Origin: Candidatus Levybacteria bacterium RIFCSPLOWO2_01_FULL_39_10
GTDB taxonomy: Bacteria > Patescibacteriota > Microgenomatia > Levybacterales > UBA12049
NCBI GenBank assembly: GCA_001782515.1
Contig: MFOV01000012.1
Span: forward strand, 5,832 to 43,214
DNA: 37,383 nucleotides
Direction: 5' to 3'
In this document: positions 11,760 to 19,936 of the stretch, one piece after another
Layout of the letters: the number at the start of each line of letters is the position of its first letter
How positions within the stretch are numbered: position 1 is the stretch's first letter
Position numbers and translations under genes: made by a program
Notes under the pieces: model-generated
The model's database searches: none
What the model saw: the letters and a program-made list of their open reading frames with translations, nothing else
Told to the model about the DNA's origin: nothing

Positions 11760-13435
11760 TCCAACCTCCTTACTTTTGTTTTTGATAAGAGATAAAGTAA
11801 AAAAGGAACAACAATAATAAATAATAAACTTAATAAAGATATTAAATTTGAGCAGTATCTAAGCTTTGTTTCTTCAAATTTTAAAATTATATTATGCATT
11901 CCCTGATCCAAATAAAATGTAATAATACCCCTGTTTTCAGGATCTTGAAACTCAACGCTCTCAATTAGTTTTCCGTTGTCATAAACTTTCCAACCAGGAA
12001 AATAGAGAGTGTTTTCTCTAATTCTAATTTTTGATTTAGCATCAATAACATATTCATGGTATGTCGATTTTCGTGGCAGCTCAACCATTTCCCCTTCCCC
12101 TTCAATTATTTCAATATTGGAATATGCATGCGATTCCATAAATCTAACCGACCAAATCGGAGAACTTTCTCCAGTGTCTGTTGTGCTTTCAATTATCCCT
12201 TCAAGATAAAAGTCTTTAATTTGTCTGTATTCTTTCGCTTGCCAGAAACCAATTGTTTGAACAATTGCGAGAATGATTAAAACTGATGTTAAAACTTCTT
12301 TTCTTTTTATATTCAAACTATAAATAAAGAGAGCCCCTATTAAAGATGTAGTGAAAACAGCAATTGATAAGAATCTCCACGGAAATTGAAGTTTCTGAAG
12401 AGTGGATACGTTTTCCCAGATAAAATTAGATGAATGAAGCATTAAAAATACGGAAATTAATAAGTAGATCAAAGTCCCGATATATAGGTATTTTAGCTTG
12501 TCTTTTTTTCTGAATAACTTAAAAAATAATACAACTGATGATATTAAAATAATGATTTGAATAATTCCAATCTGAACACTAAACTGTCCTGTTCCCCCAA
12601 AACTCCAAACTCCATAAAATAGGTCAGCTAAATCAACAAACCTGTCTTTATAAACACCCTCAGTTACAATATCTCTTAAAGTGTATTTCCCTTCGAAAAA
12701 TGCCGGAAACCAGAAAAAGAACGAAAACAGGAATCCAAAAAAAAGTGATGATAAAGTTAAAACAAATTTCAATTTTGATTTATGATCGAAAAACAGATAA
12801 AGAACGTAGAATAAGATAAAAGGAATAAACAGAAGACTGATTGCATTATGAGAAAGAATAAGACCGGCAAAAGATATTGATGAAAACAAGAATGTGAAAT
12901 AATATTTTCTCAGCCTTTCGTTTTTCGACAAATTATTGATCAAATAAATTGATAGTAGAGCCAAAGGAAGAAAAAGAAATGCCACATGCTCTCCAAGCGC
13001 TCCTCTTACATATAAATCAATAAATCTGTATGGTGCATATAAAAAAAGAACACTGCCAAAAACTGCTGAAACATTTCCCAAAAACCTTGAGAGCCACAAA
13101 TACATAAAAATTCCGCTTAGAATATAGGTTGATGTCAGAGTCAGTTTAAAGCTGTCTGCATAGGATGCGCCCAGAAAATGAAAGACTGATGATATGTATG
13201 AAGGCAGAGGATATAAAAACATAAGAATCGGATGACCGAATCCGAAGTTTAAGTTTCCGGCCCATCTTGGAATAAATATCCCTTCCTTAAGATTAGTGTA
13301 AAAACTGGCAATCCTTACAACATGATCAAGCGAATCGTGAGCGACAGGAAGCCCGGGTGTTAAAAGATTGATAAGGGGAATAAGAGATAGTAAAAATACG
13401 ATTATTAATCCTAAATTATTTTTTATATGAATCAT
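11753..13435 (-). CDS. Polytopic membrane protein, 6-pyruvoyl-tetrahydropterin synthase-related domain type
   Basis: 560 aa; 'GLPVAHDSLDHVVRIASFYTNLKEGIFIPRWAGNLNFGFGHPILMFLYPLPSY'; overlaps the next gene by 7 nt. Confidence 0.7.
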   Translation of the reverse strand: MIHIKNNLGLIIVFLLSLIPLINLLTPGLPVAHDSLDHVVRIASFYTNLKEGIFIPRWAGNLNFGFGHPILMFLYPLPSYISSVFHFLGASYADSFKLTLTSTYILSGIFMYLWLSRFLGNVSAVFGSVLFLYAPYRFIDLYVRGALGEHVAFLFLPLALLSIYLINNLSKNERLRKYYFTFLFSSISFAGLILSHNAISLLFIPFILFYVLYLFFDHKSKLKFVLTLSSLFFGFLFSFFFWFPAFFEGKYTLRDIVTEGVYKDRFVDLADLFYGVWSFGGTGQFSVQIGIIQIIILISSVVLFFKLFRKKDKLKYLYIGTLIYLLISVFLMLHSSNFIWENVSTLQKLQFPWRFLSIAVFTTSLIGALFIYSLNIKRKEVLTSVLIILAIVQTIGFWQAKEYRQIKDFYLEGIIESTTDTGESSPIWSVRFMESHAYSNIEIIEGEGEMVELPRKSTYHEYVIDAKSKIRIRENTLYFPGWKVYDNGKLIESVEFQDPENRGIITFYLDQGMHNIILKFEETKLRYCSNLISLLSLLFIIVVPFLLYLLSKTKVRRLEW

Positions 13436-13555
13436 TAAGTATTTAATGAAATTGATAATTCAATAGATCTTTTTTGGAAGTATCTATAATAAATTCCATT
13501 TGTAGGATTTATATCATATTTAATATTTAATTAAAATAAAATAAAAAGGAGCAAG

Positions 13556-14017
13556 TCAGGAATTTAAATACTTTTTATACAAAAACATAAGAATTGTAAT
13601 AATCACAAATGCGGAAAGTGATAAGAATGGAATTGTTATAAATCCAAACCACTCAATGAATTTAGTTGTGCATGAAATTCCTTGCACACAGGGAGCTTCG
13701 GATTCAGGAATTATATTATAGTACAAAAGATTGTGATATACGGCAATCAAAAGCCCGGCTATGCTTAAAGGAAGAACAAAAAGTGGAGTATTTTTGTCTT
13801 TTCTTAAGATCCCGACGGCAAGGATAACAACAATAGGATACATTGCAACCCTTTGATACCAGCAAAGTGTGCAGGGTGGAAACTTTAAAACCTCGCTAAA
13901 AATAAGACTTCCAACTGTTGCCGTTGTCGCAATAAGAAGTGATATTTGCGTTGAGTTTTTCTTGATAAGCTCCATAAAGCTACTCATAATAGAAAGACTG
14001 TTGGGGTATTGTATCAT
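13556..14017 (-). CDS. Disulfide bond formation protein of the DsbB/BdbC family
   Basis: PPCTLCWYQRVAMYPIVVIL and second Cys pair PCVQGISCTTKFIEWFGFITIPFLSL. Exact start uncertain. Confidence 0.88.
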   Translation of the reverse strand: MIQYPNSLSIMSSFMELIKKNSTQISLLIATTATVGSLIFSEVLKFPPCTLCWYQRVAMYPIVVILAVGILRKDKNTPLFVLPLSIAGLLIAVYHNLLYYNIIPESEAPCVQGISCTTKFIEWFGFITIPFLSLSAFVIITILMFLYKKYLNS

Positions 14018-14156
14018 TAATTTCTGAATTCCCAGAATTATTATTTGTCAAAAAGTAAAATATTAAAAAATACACAATGACTCCGATTACAAGATAGATA
14101 ATTAGCCATTTAGTCCATGAGCTTTTTTTTGAATAAACTTTTCTAGGCTTTGCCAT
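13980..14156 (-). CDS. 58-aa single-TM microprotein (MAKPRKVYSKKSSWTKWLIIYLVIGVIVYFLIFYFLTNNNSGNSEINDTIPQQSFYYE)
   Basis: Open frame read by hand; overlaps the 5' end of the DsbB-like gene; basic N-terminus plus one hydrophobic helix. Not in the ORF track. Confidence 0.55.
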   Translation of the reverse strand: MAKPRKVYSKKSSWTKWLIIYLVIGVIVYFLIFYFLTNNNSGNSEINDTIPQQSFYYE

Positions 14157-14208
14157 AAATTAATTATTTCAAATGACTTATATATAGTCAATTTGATAAA
14201 ATTAAATT

Positions 14209-14715
14209 ATGAAATTTTTAGAAAATCTAAATATTCATGAGGACTACTTAAGAAGCATAATCTTCGGATTTCAAGATTCATTGGTTTCAACAACAGGAGT
14301 AATAGTTGGTGTTGCTGCGGGGTCCAACAGCAAAGAACTAGTAATACTCGCTGGAATTGTAGCAATAACAGTTGAATCTTTGTCAATGGGCGCAGGACAA
14401 TTTATGAGTGAAAAAACAGTTCATCAAATGGATAAGACCGGCAGGCATACTGACAATTTATATATAGGAGGGACACTTATGGCGCTTTCATATTTTTTGG
14501 GTGGCCTTGTTCCCTTGACTCCAATAATCTTATTTAATCTGCCGTACTCGGCAACTTTAAGTATTGTATTTTCATTACTTGGACTTTTTGTCTTGGGCTA
14601 TCTAAAAGCACATATTGTGAAAGTAGATCCAATTAAAAGCGCAATTGAAATACTTATACTTGGCGGTGCAGCGACTCTAATTGGACTTATTGTTGGAAAT
14701 CTATTTAGAATTTAA
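14209..14715 (+). CDS. VIT1/CCC1-family Fe2+/Mn2+ transporter-like membrane protein
   Basis: 'RSIIFGFQDSLVSTTGVIVGVAAGSNSKELVILAGIVAITVESLSMGAGQFMSEKT'. Confidence 0.85.
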   Translation: MKFLENLNIHEDYLRSIIFGFQDSLVSTTGVIVGVAAGSNSKELVILAGIVAITVESLSMGAGQFMSEKTVHQMDKTGRHTDNLYIGGTLMALSYFLGGLVPLTPIILFNLPYSATLSIVFSLLGLFVLGYLKAHIVKVDPIKSAIEILILGGAATLIGLIVGNLFRI

Positions 14716-14719
14716 TTTT

Positions 14720-14830
14720 TTATTTGGTTAAAATAAATAAAATTACCGCAAGCGCTATCCCAAAAGAAGCAATCAGAAAACCGAGTGAAAAATATTTGTA
14801 ATATTCTAAATTATTGTTTTTCTTTGCCAT
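14720..14830 (-). CDS. 36-aa single-TM microprotein (MAKKNNNLEYYKYFSLGFLIASFGIALAVILFILTK)
   Basis: Open frame with basic N-terminus and hydrophobic helix. Not in the ORF track. Confidence 0.4.
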   Translation of the reverse strand: MAKKNNNLEYYKYFSLGFLIASFGIALAVILFILTK

Positions 14831-15020
14831 AGATTTATAAAAATAAATATAATACAGAGGAAGTGGAAAAAGCAACCTCAAGAACTACTATGAGAGAAAT
14901 AAAGATAAATTTTACTGTCAATATATGATTAATTCAAAACTCAAAAAATTATTGCATAAATACAGTAAAGTTGTCAAAGACGAATACAAGAATTAATGTT
15001 AAAATAAAAAAAGGAGGAAT

Positions 15021-15104
15021 ATGGCTGTTTCAAAACGAAAAAGACTAGGTAAAGGCCAGTTTGCTAAAAGAAAAAAAGGAAGAAGGCGCGGAACATATAG
15101 ATAG
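15021..15104 (+). CDS. 27-aa very basic microprotein (MAVSKRKRLGKGQFAKRKKGRRRGTYR)
   Basis: Strong SD (AAGGAGGAATATG) and clean short ORF with TAG stop. Not in the ORF track. Confidence 0.5.
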   Translation: MAVSKRKRLGKGQFAKRKKGRRRGTYR

Positions 15105-15261
15105 ATTATCCAAAGGTGAATGTAAATATACTAACACCTGAGCCTAGAAATTCAATTTTTCAGCTGTCTATTGCTAACACAAAGGCAAGATTTATTTATA
15201 GATGGTTTAAGTAGTATAACATATAAAAATGATGCTTCTTAAAAAGTAACAACTTTAAATC

Positions 15262-15306
15262 TTGACAAGAATATTTGAAGAATGATATATTCGAAATATC
15301 GAATAT
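15262..15306 (+). promoter_or_regulatory. Promoter TTGACA-N18-TATATT with overlapping perfect 8-bp inverted repeat ATATTCGA-AATA-TCGAATAT (15287-15306)
   Basis: Direct sequence reading; the inverted repeat covers the -10 and the first bases of the presumed ATG at 15305. Confidence 0.65.
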
Positions 15307-15784
15307 GTATTCACAAGTATTTAATTTGCATGCAAATCTTTTAAAAGCTCTGTCTAATCCTAAGAGGCTTGAAGTTCTTCAACTTCTGCGCGACCAAGAA
15401 TTAACAGTTACTCAGATTCAAGAAATGCTATATCTTCCCCAAGGGAATTTGAGTCAACATCTTCATGTTCTTAGAAGTGCAAATGTTGTAAGCACACGGC
15501 GCGAAGGAAAACAGATTTACTATAAAATTGCACATAAAAATTTTATTAAGGCAAGTGACTTAATGAGGGAAATCCTTATTGAGCAACATAAAAACGATAT
15601 TTTAGTCAGCGAGCTTAGTAAAAAAATGACAGACCTTATTCCCTTAACTGCGGATCCAGTTTGTGGAATGAGGATAAGCCCAAAAACCGCATCTTTCATT
15701 TCAAAACAAAACGGCCATTTATATTACTTTTGTGCATCCGGTTGTCTTGAAGCTTTTAATAAATATCCAAAAAGATATGTCTAA
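15305..15784 (+). CDS. ArsR-family winged-helix regulator fused to a C-terminal YHS domain
   Basis: LLKALSNPKRLEVLQLLRDQELTVTQIQEMLYLPQGNLSQHLHVLRSANVVSTRREGKQIYYKI followed by DPVCGMRISPKTASFISKQNGHLYYFCASGCLEAFNKYPKRYV. ORF track start at 15275 is in the same frame. Confidence 0.88.
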   Translation: MYSQVFNLHANLLKALSNPKRLEVLQLLRDQELTVTQIQEMLYLPQGNLSQHLHVLRSANVVSTRREGKQIYYKIAHKNFIKASDLMREILIEQHKNDILVSELSKKMTDLIPLTADPVCGMRISPKTASFISKQNGHLYYFCASGCLEAFNKYPKRYV

Positions 15785-16724
15785 ATATTCTAGAAAAAAA
15801 ATATATAAAAAGGTAGGTAGGCTAATACGTCGGAAAGGATTAGAGATTTTACTTATATTTCTTATTGTTATCGCCTCCTTTTTATCAGGGATTCTTTTTA
15901 ACAAACTGAATAGCTTAGAGAAGAATATTACTTCAAACTCTCCGATAAACTTTGTGTCGAGCGAAGATTTGTCAAAGATCCAAAATAAAGTTCTTAAAGA
16001 TAAATATATTTTTAAAATTAAATGGGGAGACTTAGGGAAAAGGATGGTCGAAGATGGAGTAATTGATAAAGTAAAATTAGCTCAGGCAATAGGAGGAGAG
16101 GATGAGCTCCCAAAAGATCTGGATAAATATTTTACAGGCGATCAAAACAAGATCGAAGTTAATCAAGGAAATGCGCAGTTTTGGGTAGATGTTTTATGGG
16201 GCTTGGGTCTTGCCAATAAAAATAAAATTCTGGAGGAAGGGGATATGATGATGGAAGACGATGCATCCATTTTTGCATCAACAGGGGGCTGGAGTTTGGG
16301 AGCAGGTGATCCGATGGATCATTACTCAAGACATTCATATATTACACTTTCTGAAGAACAACAAAAGACTGTTTCTGAAATTGCCGGAAGCATATACAGA
16401 CCATGCTGCGGAAATTCAACAGCATTTCCTGACTGCAATCACGGTATGGCAATGCTTGGGCTAATTGAGCTGATGGTTTCCCAGAACTTTTCTAAAGACG
16501 AAATTTATAAAACGGCTCTTGCCTTTAATACATACTGGTTTCCCCAGACTTATCTTGACAGCGCTTTATATCTTCAAAAAAATGGAAAAGATTATGAAAA
16601 AGTTTCACCGAAGGAACTTTTATCTGAGAATTTTTCAAGCGCAATGGGATCACAAACCATATCTGAAGAGGTAGGACAAGTGCAGTGGCCGGCGTTTGGA
16701 AATGGAGGCAGCTGCGGCGCATAA
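15777..16724 (+). CDS. Membrane-anchored hypothetical protein with CCGNSTAFPDCNHGMAMLG motif and C-terminal GGSCGA
   Basis: N-terminal basic stretch plus TM (GLEILLIFLIVIASFLSGILF); 8-nt overlap with the ArsR-YHS stop (ATGTCTAA) implies translational coupling. Confidence 0.7.
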   Translation: MSKYSRKKIYKKVGRLIRRKGLEILLIFLIVIASFLSGILFNKLNSLEKNITSNSPINFVSSEDLSKIQNKVLKDKYIFKIKWGDLGKRMVEDGVIDKVKLAQAIGGEDELPKDLDKYFTGDQNKIEVNQGNAQFWVDVLWGLGLANKNKILEEGDMMMEDDASIFASTGGWSLGAGDPMDHYSRHSYITLSEEQQKTVSEIAGSIYRPCCGNSTAFPDCNHGMAMLGLIELMVSQNFSKDEIYKTALAFNTYWFPQTYLDSALYLQKNGKDYEKVSPKELLSENFSSAMGSQTISEEVGQVQWPAFGNGGSCGA

Positions 16725-16730
16725 AATTTT

Positions 16731-17618
16731 ATGGAACTTCTTGTTAGCGCATCATTTATCGCGGCCTTTATAGCAGGAATTGCAGCCTTATTTGCTCCTT
16801 GCTGTGTAACAATACTTTTACCCACTTATCTTGCTTCTATTTTTAGAGATCGATCAACAGTATTTTTGATGACGTTTATTTATTTTCTAGGACTTTTGGT
16901 TGTATTTATGCCGATTGGTTTAGGTGCAGTTTTCTTAACGCAAATATTCAGCACTTATCACAACACTATTTTCTTCCTAGGTGCTTTATTTTTAATTTTT
17001 TTAGGCACATTTTTACTTCTGGGACAACAGTTTTCTCTCCCGTTTAATATCCACCCCGAACTTAAAAGAGCGAATGCTGGATCTGTCTTTATCCTTGGGA
17101 TTATTTCAGGTATTGCCACAACTTGCTGCGCTCCGGTTCTGGCCGGCGTTTTAACGCTGGCAGTACTACCTGGATCATTTTTATTAGGAGCAGCTTATAC
17201 CCTCGCTTATGTTTTAGGAATGGTTTTGCCCCTTTTTATTCTTGCCACAGTACTTGATAAAACTAAGTTTACAAAAAAATTTTTCGTTTTTCGAAGAAGC
17301 GTGAGTTACTCTCTATTTGGAAAACAAATCAGATTAACTTTTTCTAATCTGTTCTCAGGAGCAATGTTTTTGGTTCTTGGAATAATTATCTTATTTCTAG
17401 CCAGAACAAATAATTTAACATCTCATGCTTCTTATCAAGTAAGTATTAACATTTATTTAACAAAGCTTATTCAGCTTATAGGAGAGTATACAAAACTTAT
17501 ACCCGAACCTATCTGGGCTTTGATTTTTGTTGGTATATTCATTTTCATTACTAAAATTGCACTTGGGCAATTAAAAAATCTAAAGAATGTAAATAAGAAA
17601 GAAGGTGAGAATGAATAA
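16731..17618 (+). CDS. ccdA: CcdA/DsbD-type transmembrane thiol electron transporter
   Basis: Polytopic; 'FAPCCVTILLPTYLASIFRDRST' and 'GIISGIATTCCAPVLAGVLTLAV' cysteine motifs. Confidence 0.82.
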   Translation: MELLVSASFIAAFIAGIAALFAPCCVTILLPTYLASIFRDRSTVFLMTFIYFLGLLVVFMPIGLGAVFLTQIFSTYHNTIFFLGALFLIFLGTFLLLGQQFSLPFNIHPELKRANAGSVFILGIISGIATTCCAPVLAGVLTLAVLPGSFLLGAAYTLAYVLGMVLPLFILATVLDKTKFTKKFFVFRRSVSYSLFGKQIRLTFSNLFSGAMFLVLGIIILFLARTNNLTSHASYQVSINIYLTKLIQLIGEYTKLIPEPIWALIFVGIFIFITKIALGQLKNLKNVNKKEGENE

Positions 17619-18246
17619 ACAAATCCTTGCGATAATTGGAATAGTGGGTGTAATAGTTTTATTGGTGGTTATAGTTGCATCTTTTTCCGACGAAAGTAAA
17701 CCATCGGAAACCCAATCACAGACACCCTCTGATATAAGTGGGCATCATGGATCTGATACGACAAACGATGAGAAATTCCAGTCACTTATTGAGAAGGAAG
17801 CACCTGATTTTATACTTGAAAGTTATACAGGTGAGCAAGTGAGCTTACAAGAACTCCGGGGCAAAAAAATTGTACTCTTCTTCACAGAAGGACTTATGTG
17901 TTATCCGTCATGCTGGAATCAAATGGCCGCATTCGGGGAAGATAGCGCATTTAACAATAGTAACGTAGTAACTTTAAGCATCACCGTTGATAGAAAAGAA
18001 GATTGGAGGCAGGCAATTGAAAAAATGCCTGAGCTATCTCGTGCAATAGTACTTTTTGATACTAACCGTCAAGTATCCAGTGAGTATGGCGTTCTCTCAT
18101 TATCATCGTCCATGCATAAAGGTCAGTTTCCAGGGCATACTTATCTCATATTAGATGAAGAAGGCGTGGTCCGTTTTATTAAAGATGATCCTCAAATGGG
18201 AATAAGAAACGATGAGTTGAAGGCTGAGCTTGGGAAGTTAAAGTAA
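17611..18246 (+). CDS. Membrane-anchored redoxin/AhpC-TSA-like thioredoxin-fold protein with CX3C motif
   Basis: EAPDFILESYTGEQVSLQELRGKKIVLFFTEGLMCYPSCWNQMAAF and FPGHTYLILDEEGVVRF; N-terminal TM. Confidence 0.8.
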   Translation: MNKQILAIIGIVGVIVLLVVIVASFSDESKPSETQSQTPSDISGHHGSDTTNDEKFQSLIEKEAPDFILESYTGEQVSLQELRGKKIVLFFTEGLMCYPSCWNQMAAFGEDSAFNNSNVVTLSITVDRKEDWRQAIEKMPELSRAIVLFDTNRQVSSEYGVLSLSSSMHKGQFPGHTYLILDEEGVVRFIKDDPQMGIRNDELKAELGKLK

Positions 18247-18248
18247 AA

Positions 18249-18335
18249 ATGAGTAATAAAAATCTGTTTGCTCATGCATTTATTATACACAAAGGTCATG
18301 GAGATCACAAAAATAAGAAAAAGAGAGGTGAATAG
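18249..18335 (+). CDS. 28-aa His/Lys-rich microprotein (MSNKNLFAHAFIIHKGHGDHKNKKKRGE)
   Basis: Short open frame between redoxin and YHS genes. Weak SD. Not in the ORF track. Confidence 0.35.
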   Translation: MSNKNLFAHAFIIHKGHGDHKNKKKRGE

Positions 18336-18338
18336 ATT

Positions 18339-18503
18339 ATGTTTGGAATAGGAAGTGACGATAAAGTAAGGGATCCTGTCTGCGGGATGAAAGTAGACAA
18401 AAATAAAACTCAGTTTTCTTACGAAAAAGGGAGACATAAGTTTTATTTCTGTTCTCAAAATTGTAAAGACACGTTTATCGAAGACAATAAAAAGGGAGCT
18501 TGA
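18339..18503 (+). CDS. Stand-alone YHS-domain protein, 54 aa
   Basis: MFGIGSDDKVRDPVCGMKVDKNKTQFSYEKGRHKFYFCSQNCKDTFIEDNKKGA; SD AGAGAGGTGAATAGATTATG; TGA stop. Missed by the ORF track. Confidence 0.85.
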   Translation: MFGIGSDDKVRDPVCGMKVDKNKTQFSYEKGRHKFYFCSQNCKDTFIEDNKKGA

Positions 18504-18542
18504 GAAGGCAATAAATGTTTTTGGTAATGATTTAAAAAATAT

Positions 18543-18992
18543 ATGGAGAATATAAATATATCAATTGTTAAGGACTCTTCGGTAAAAGGATTATTGGCCA
18601 CTTTTGCTTTGCTGGTTATATATCTTACAATAGTTACATTAGTTTCAGGTTGGGCCTTTGCTCAGATTCAATTTAGGCAGTTTTGGTTTTTTATTATAAC
18701 GCTTGCAATTGGTTTTGGGATTCAGGTGGGTCTTTTTACTTATCTTAAAAATGCAATTAAACAAAATACGTCTCCAAGAGTTTTAGCTATTTCAGGAACA
18801 ACCTCGACTGTCGCTATGGTTTCTTGCTGCGCTCATTATTTGGTAAACATTTTACCAATTCTTGGTGTAGTTGGAATTATTACTGTTATTTCTTCATATC
18901 AAGTACAACTTTTTTGGGTAGGATTGGTTTTTAACATTGCAGGAATAATTTATATAACAAATAAAGTTATCAAGTACACGCGCGGAATATGA
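18543..18992 (+). CDS. Four-TM membrane protein with SCCAHYL motif
   Basis: 149 aa, hydrophobic; 'GTTSTVAMVSCCAHYLVNILPILG'; sits within the metal-related cluster. Confidence 0.65.
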   Translation: MENINISIVKDSSVKGLLATFALLVIYLTIVTLVSGWAFAQIQFRQFWFFIITLAIGFGIQVGLFTYLKNAIKQNTSPRVLAISGTTSTVAMVSCCAHYLVNILPILGVVGIITVISSYQVQLFWVGLVFNIAGIIYITNKVIKYTRGI

Positions 18993-19450
18993 AAATAAAA
19001 TCAAAATTATTATTAGTTTTTTTAATTCCAGTTATTATTGCAGGTGTTTTTATTGTCGCAAGAGCGAATGATAAATCTTCTGAGAGCAATAAAAACCAAG
19101 TTACTACGGAAAAAAACTTATATTCATCGCAAACAAATTCTGAAGGAAACGTAGAAGTTGAGGTTGTTCCGAATGTTTCAGCGGACAAAAAATCATGGAG
19201 TTTTCAAATTACTTTAACGACTCACGAAGGAAGTTTGGACGAAGATTTAACAAAAAAAGCATTTCTTGAAGGCGATGGCGTAGAAAAAATAAAACCCTCA
19301 AAATGGGAAGGATCACCGCCAGGTGGTCACCATCGTGAGGGGAAATTAGTCTTTCCATCATTTTCCCAAACGGCAAAATCAGTCAGACTAATATTAAAAG
19401 ATATTGGACAAATCTCAGAACGAAGTTTTATTTGGAACTTTGACGGGTAA
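18989..19450 (+). CDS. Secreted/anchored hypothetical protein
   Basis: N-terminal hydrophobic helix; 'KWEGSPPGGHHREGKLVFP'; 4-nt overlap with previous gene. Confidence 0.6.
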   Translation: MKIKSKLLLVFLIPVIIAGVFIVARANDKSSESNKNQVTTEKNLYSSQTNSEGNVEVEVVPNVSADKKSWSFQITLTTHEGSLDEDLTKKAFLEGDGVEKIKPSKWEGSPPGGHHREGKLVFPSFSQTAKSVRLILKDIGQISERSFIWNFDG

Positions 19451-19464
19451 AAGGAGGTGATTAA

Positions 19465-19875
19465 ATGAAAAAAGAATATTTGTACGGAATAATTGGATTT
19501 CTAGGAGGTATAGTTCTTACAGTTTTGTTTGCTTCCAATGCAGTGAACAATAACAGCCAACAAATGATGGGAATGATGGGAATGAAAGCTCAAGCACCTT
19601 CCTGTCAAATGGGAGAATCTAGGGAGTTACAAATGAGCATGGAAGATCATATGATGGGTATGACTAGCTCTTTAGAAGGGAAAACCGGAGATGAATTCGA
19701 CAAGACTTTTATTGAGGAGATGATAGTTCATCATCAAGGAGCAATTGATATGGCGCAGCTCGCTCAAGAAAATGCCGGACATGATGAGATTAAATCTATG
19801 GCAGATAATATCATTTCTGCCCAAAGTAGCGAAATAGAAATGATGAGGAATTGGCAACAAGATTGGGATTATTAA
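19465..19875 (+). CDS. DUF305-family protein, Met/His-rich, membrane-anchored
   Basis: DKTFIEEMIVHHQGAIDMAQLAQENAGHDEIKSMADNIISAQSSEIEMMRNWQQDW; QQMMGMMGMKAQ and MEDHMMGMT Met clusters; SD AAAGGAGGTGATTAAATG. Confidence 0.9.
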   Translation: MKKEYLYGIIGFLGGIVLTVLFASNAVNNNSQQMMGMMGMKAQAPSCQMGESRELQMSMEDHMMGMTSSLEGKTGDEFDKTFIEEMIVHHQGAIDMAQLAQENAGHDEIKSMADNIISAQSSEIEMMRNWQQDWDY

Positions 19876-19890
19876 GTTTAATATATGAAA

Positions 19891-19925
19891 GGCCGCCGGC
19901 CCGCGAGGGCCTCTGGCCCGGAGGG
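19891..19925 (+). promoter_or_regulatory. 35-nt GC-dominated element with two mutually exclusive hairpins just upstream of the DUF5676 SD
   Basis: GGCCC-GCGA-GGGCC (19898-19911) versus GGGCC-TCT-GGCCC (19907-19919), in otherwise AT-rich DNA. Confidence 0.5.
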
Positions 19926-19936
19926 AGGTGAAAATT

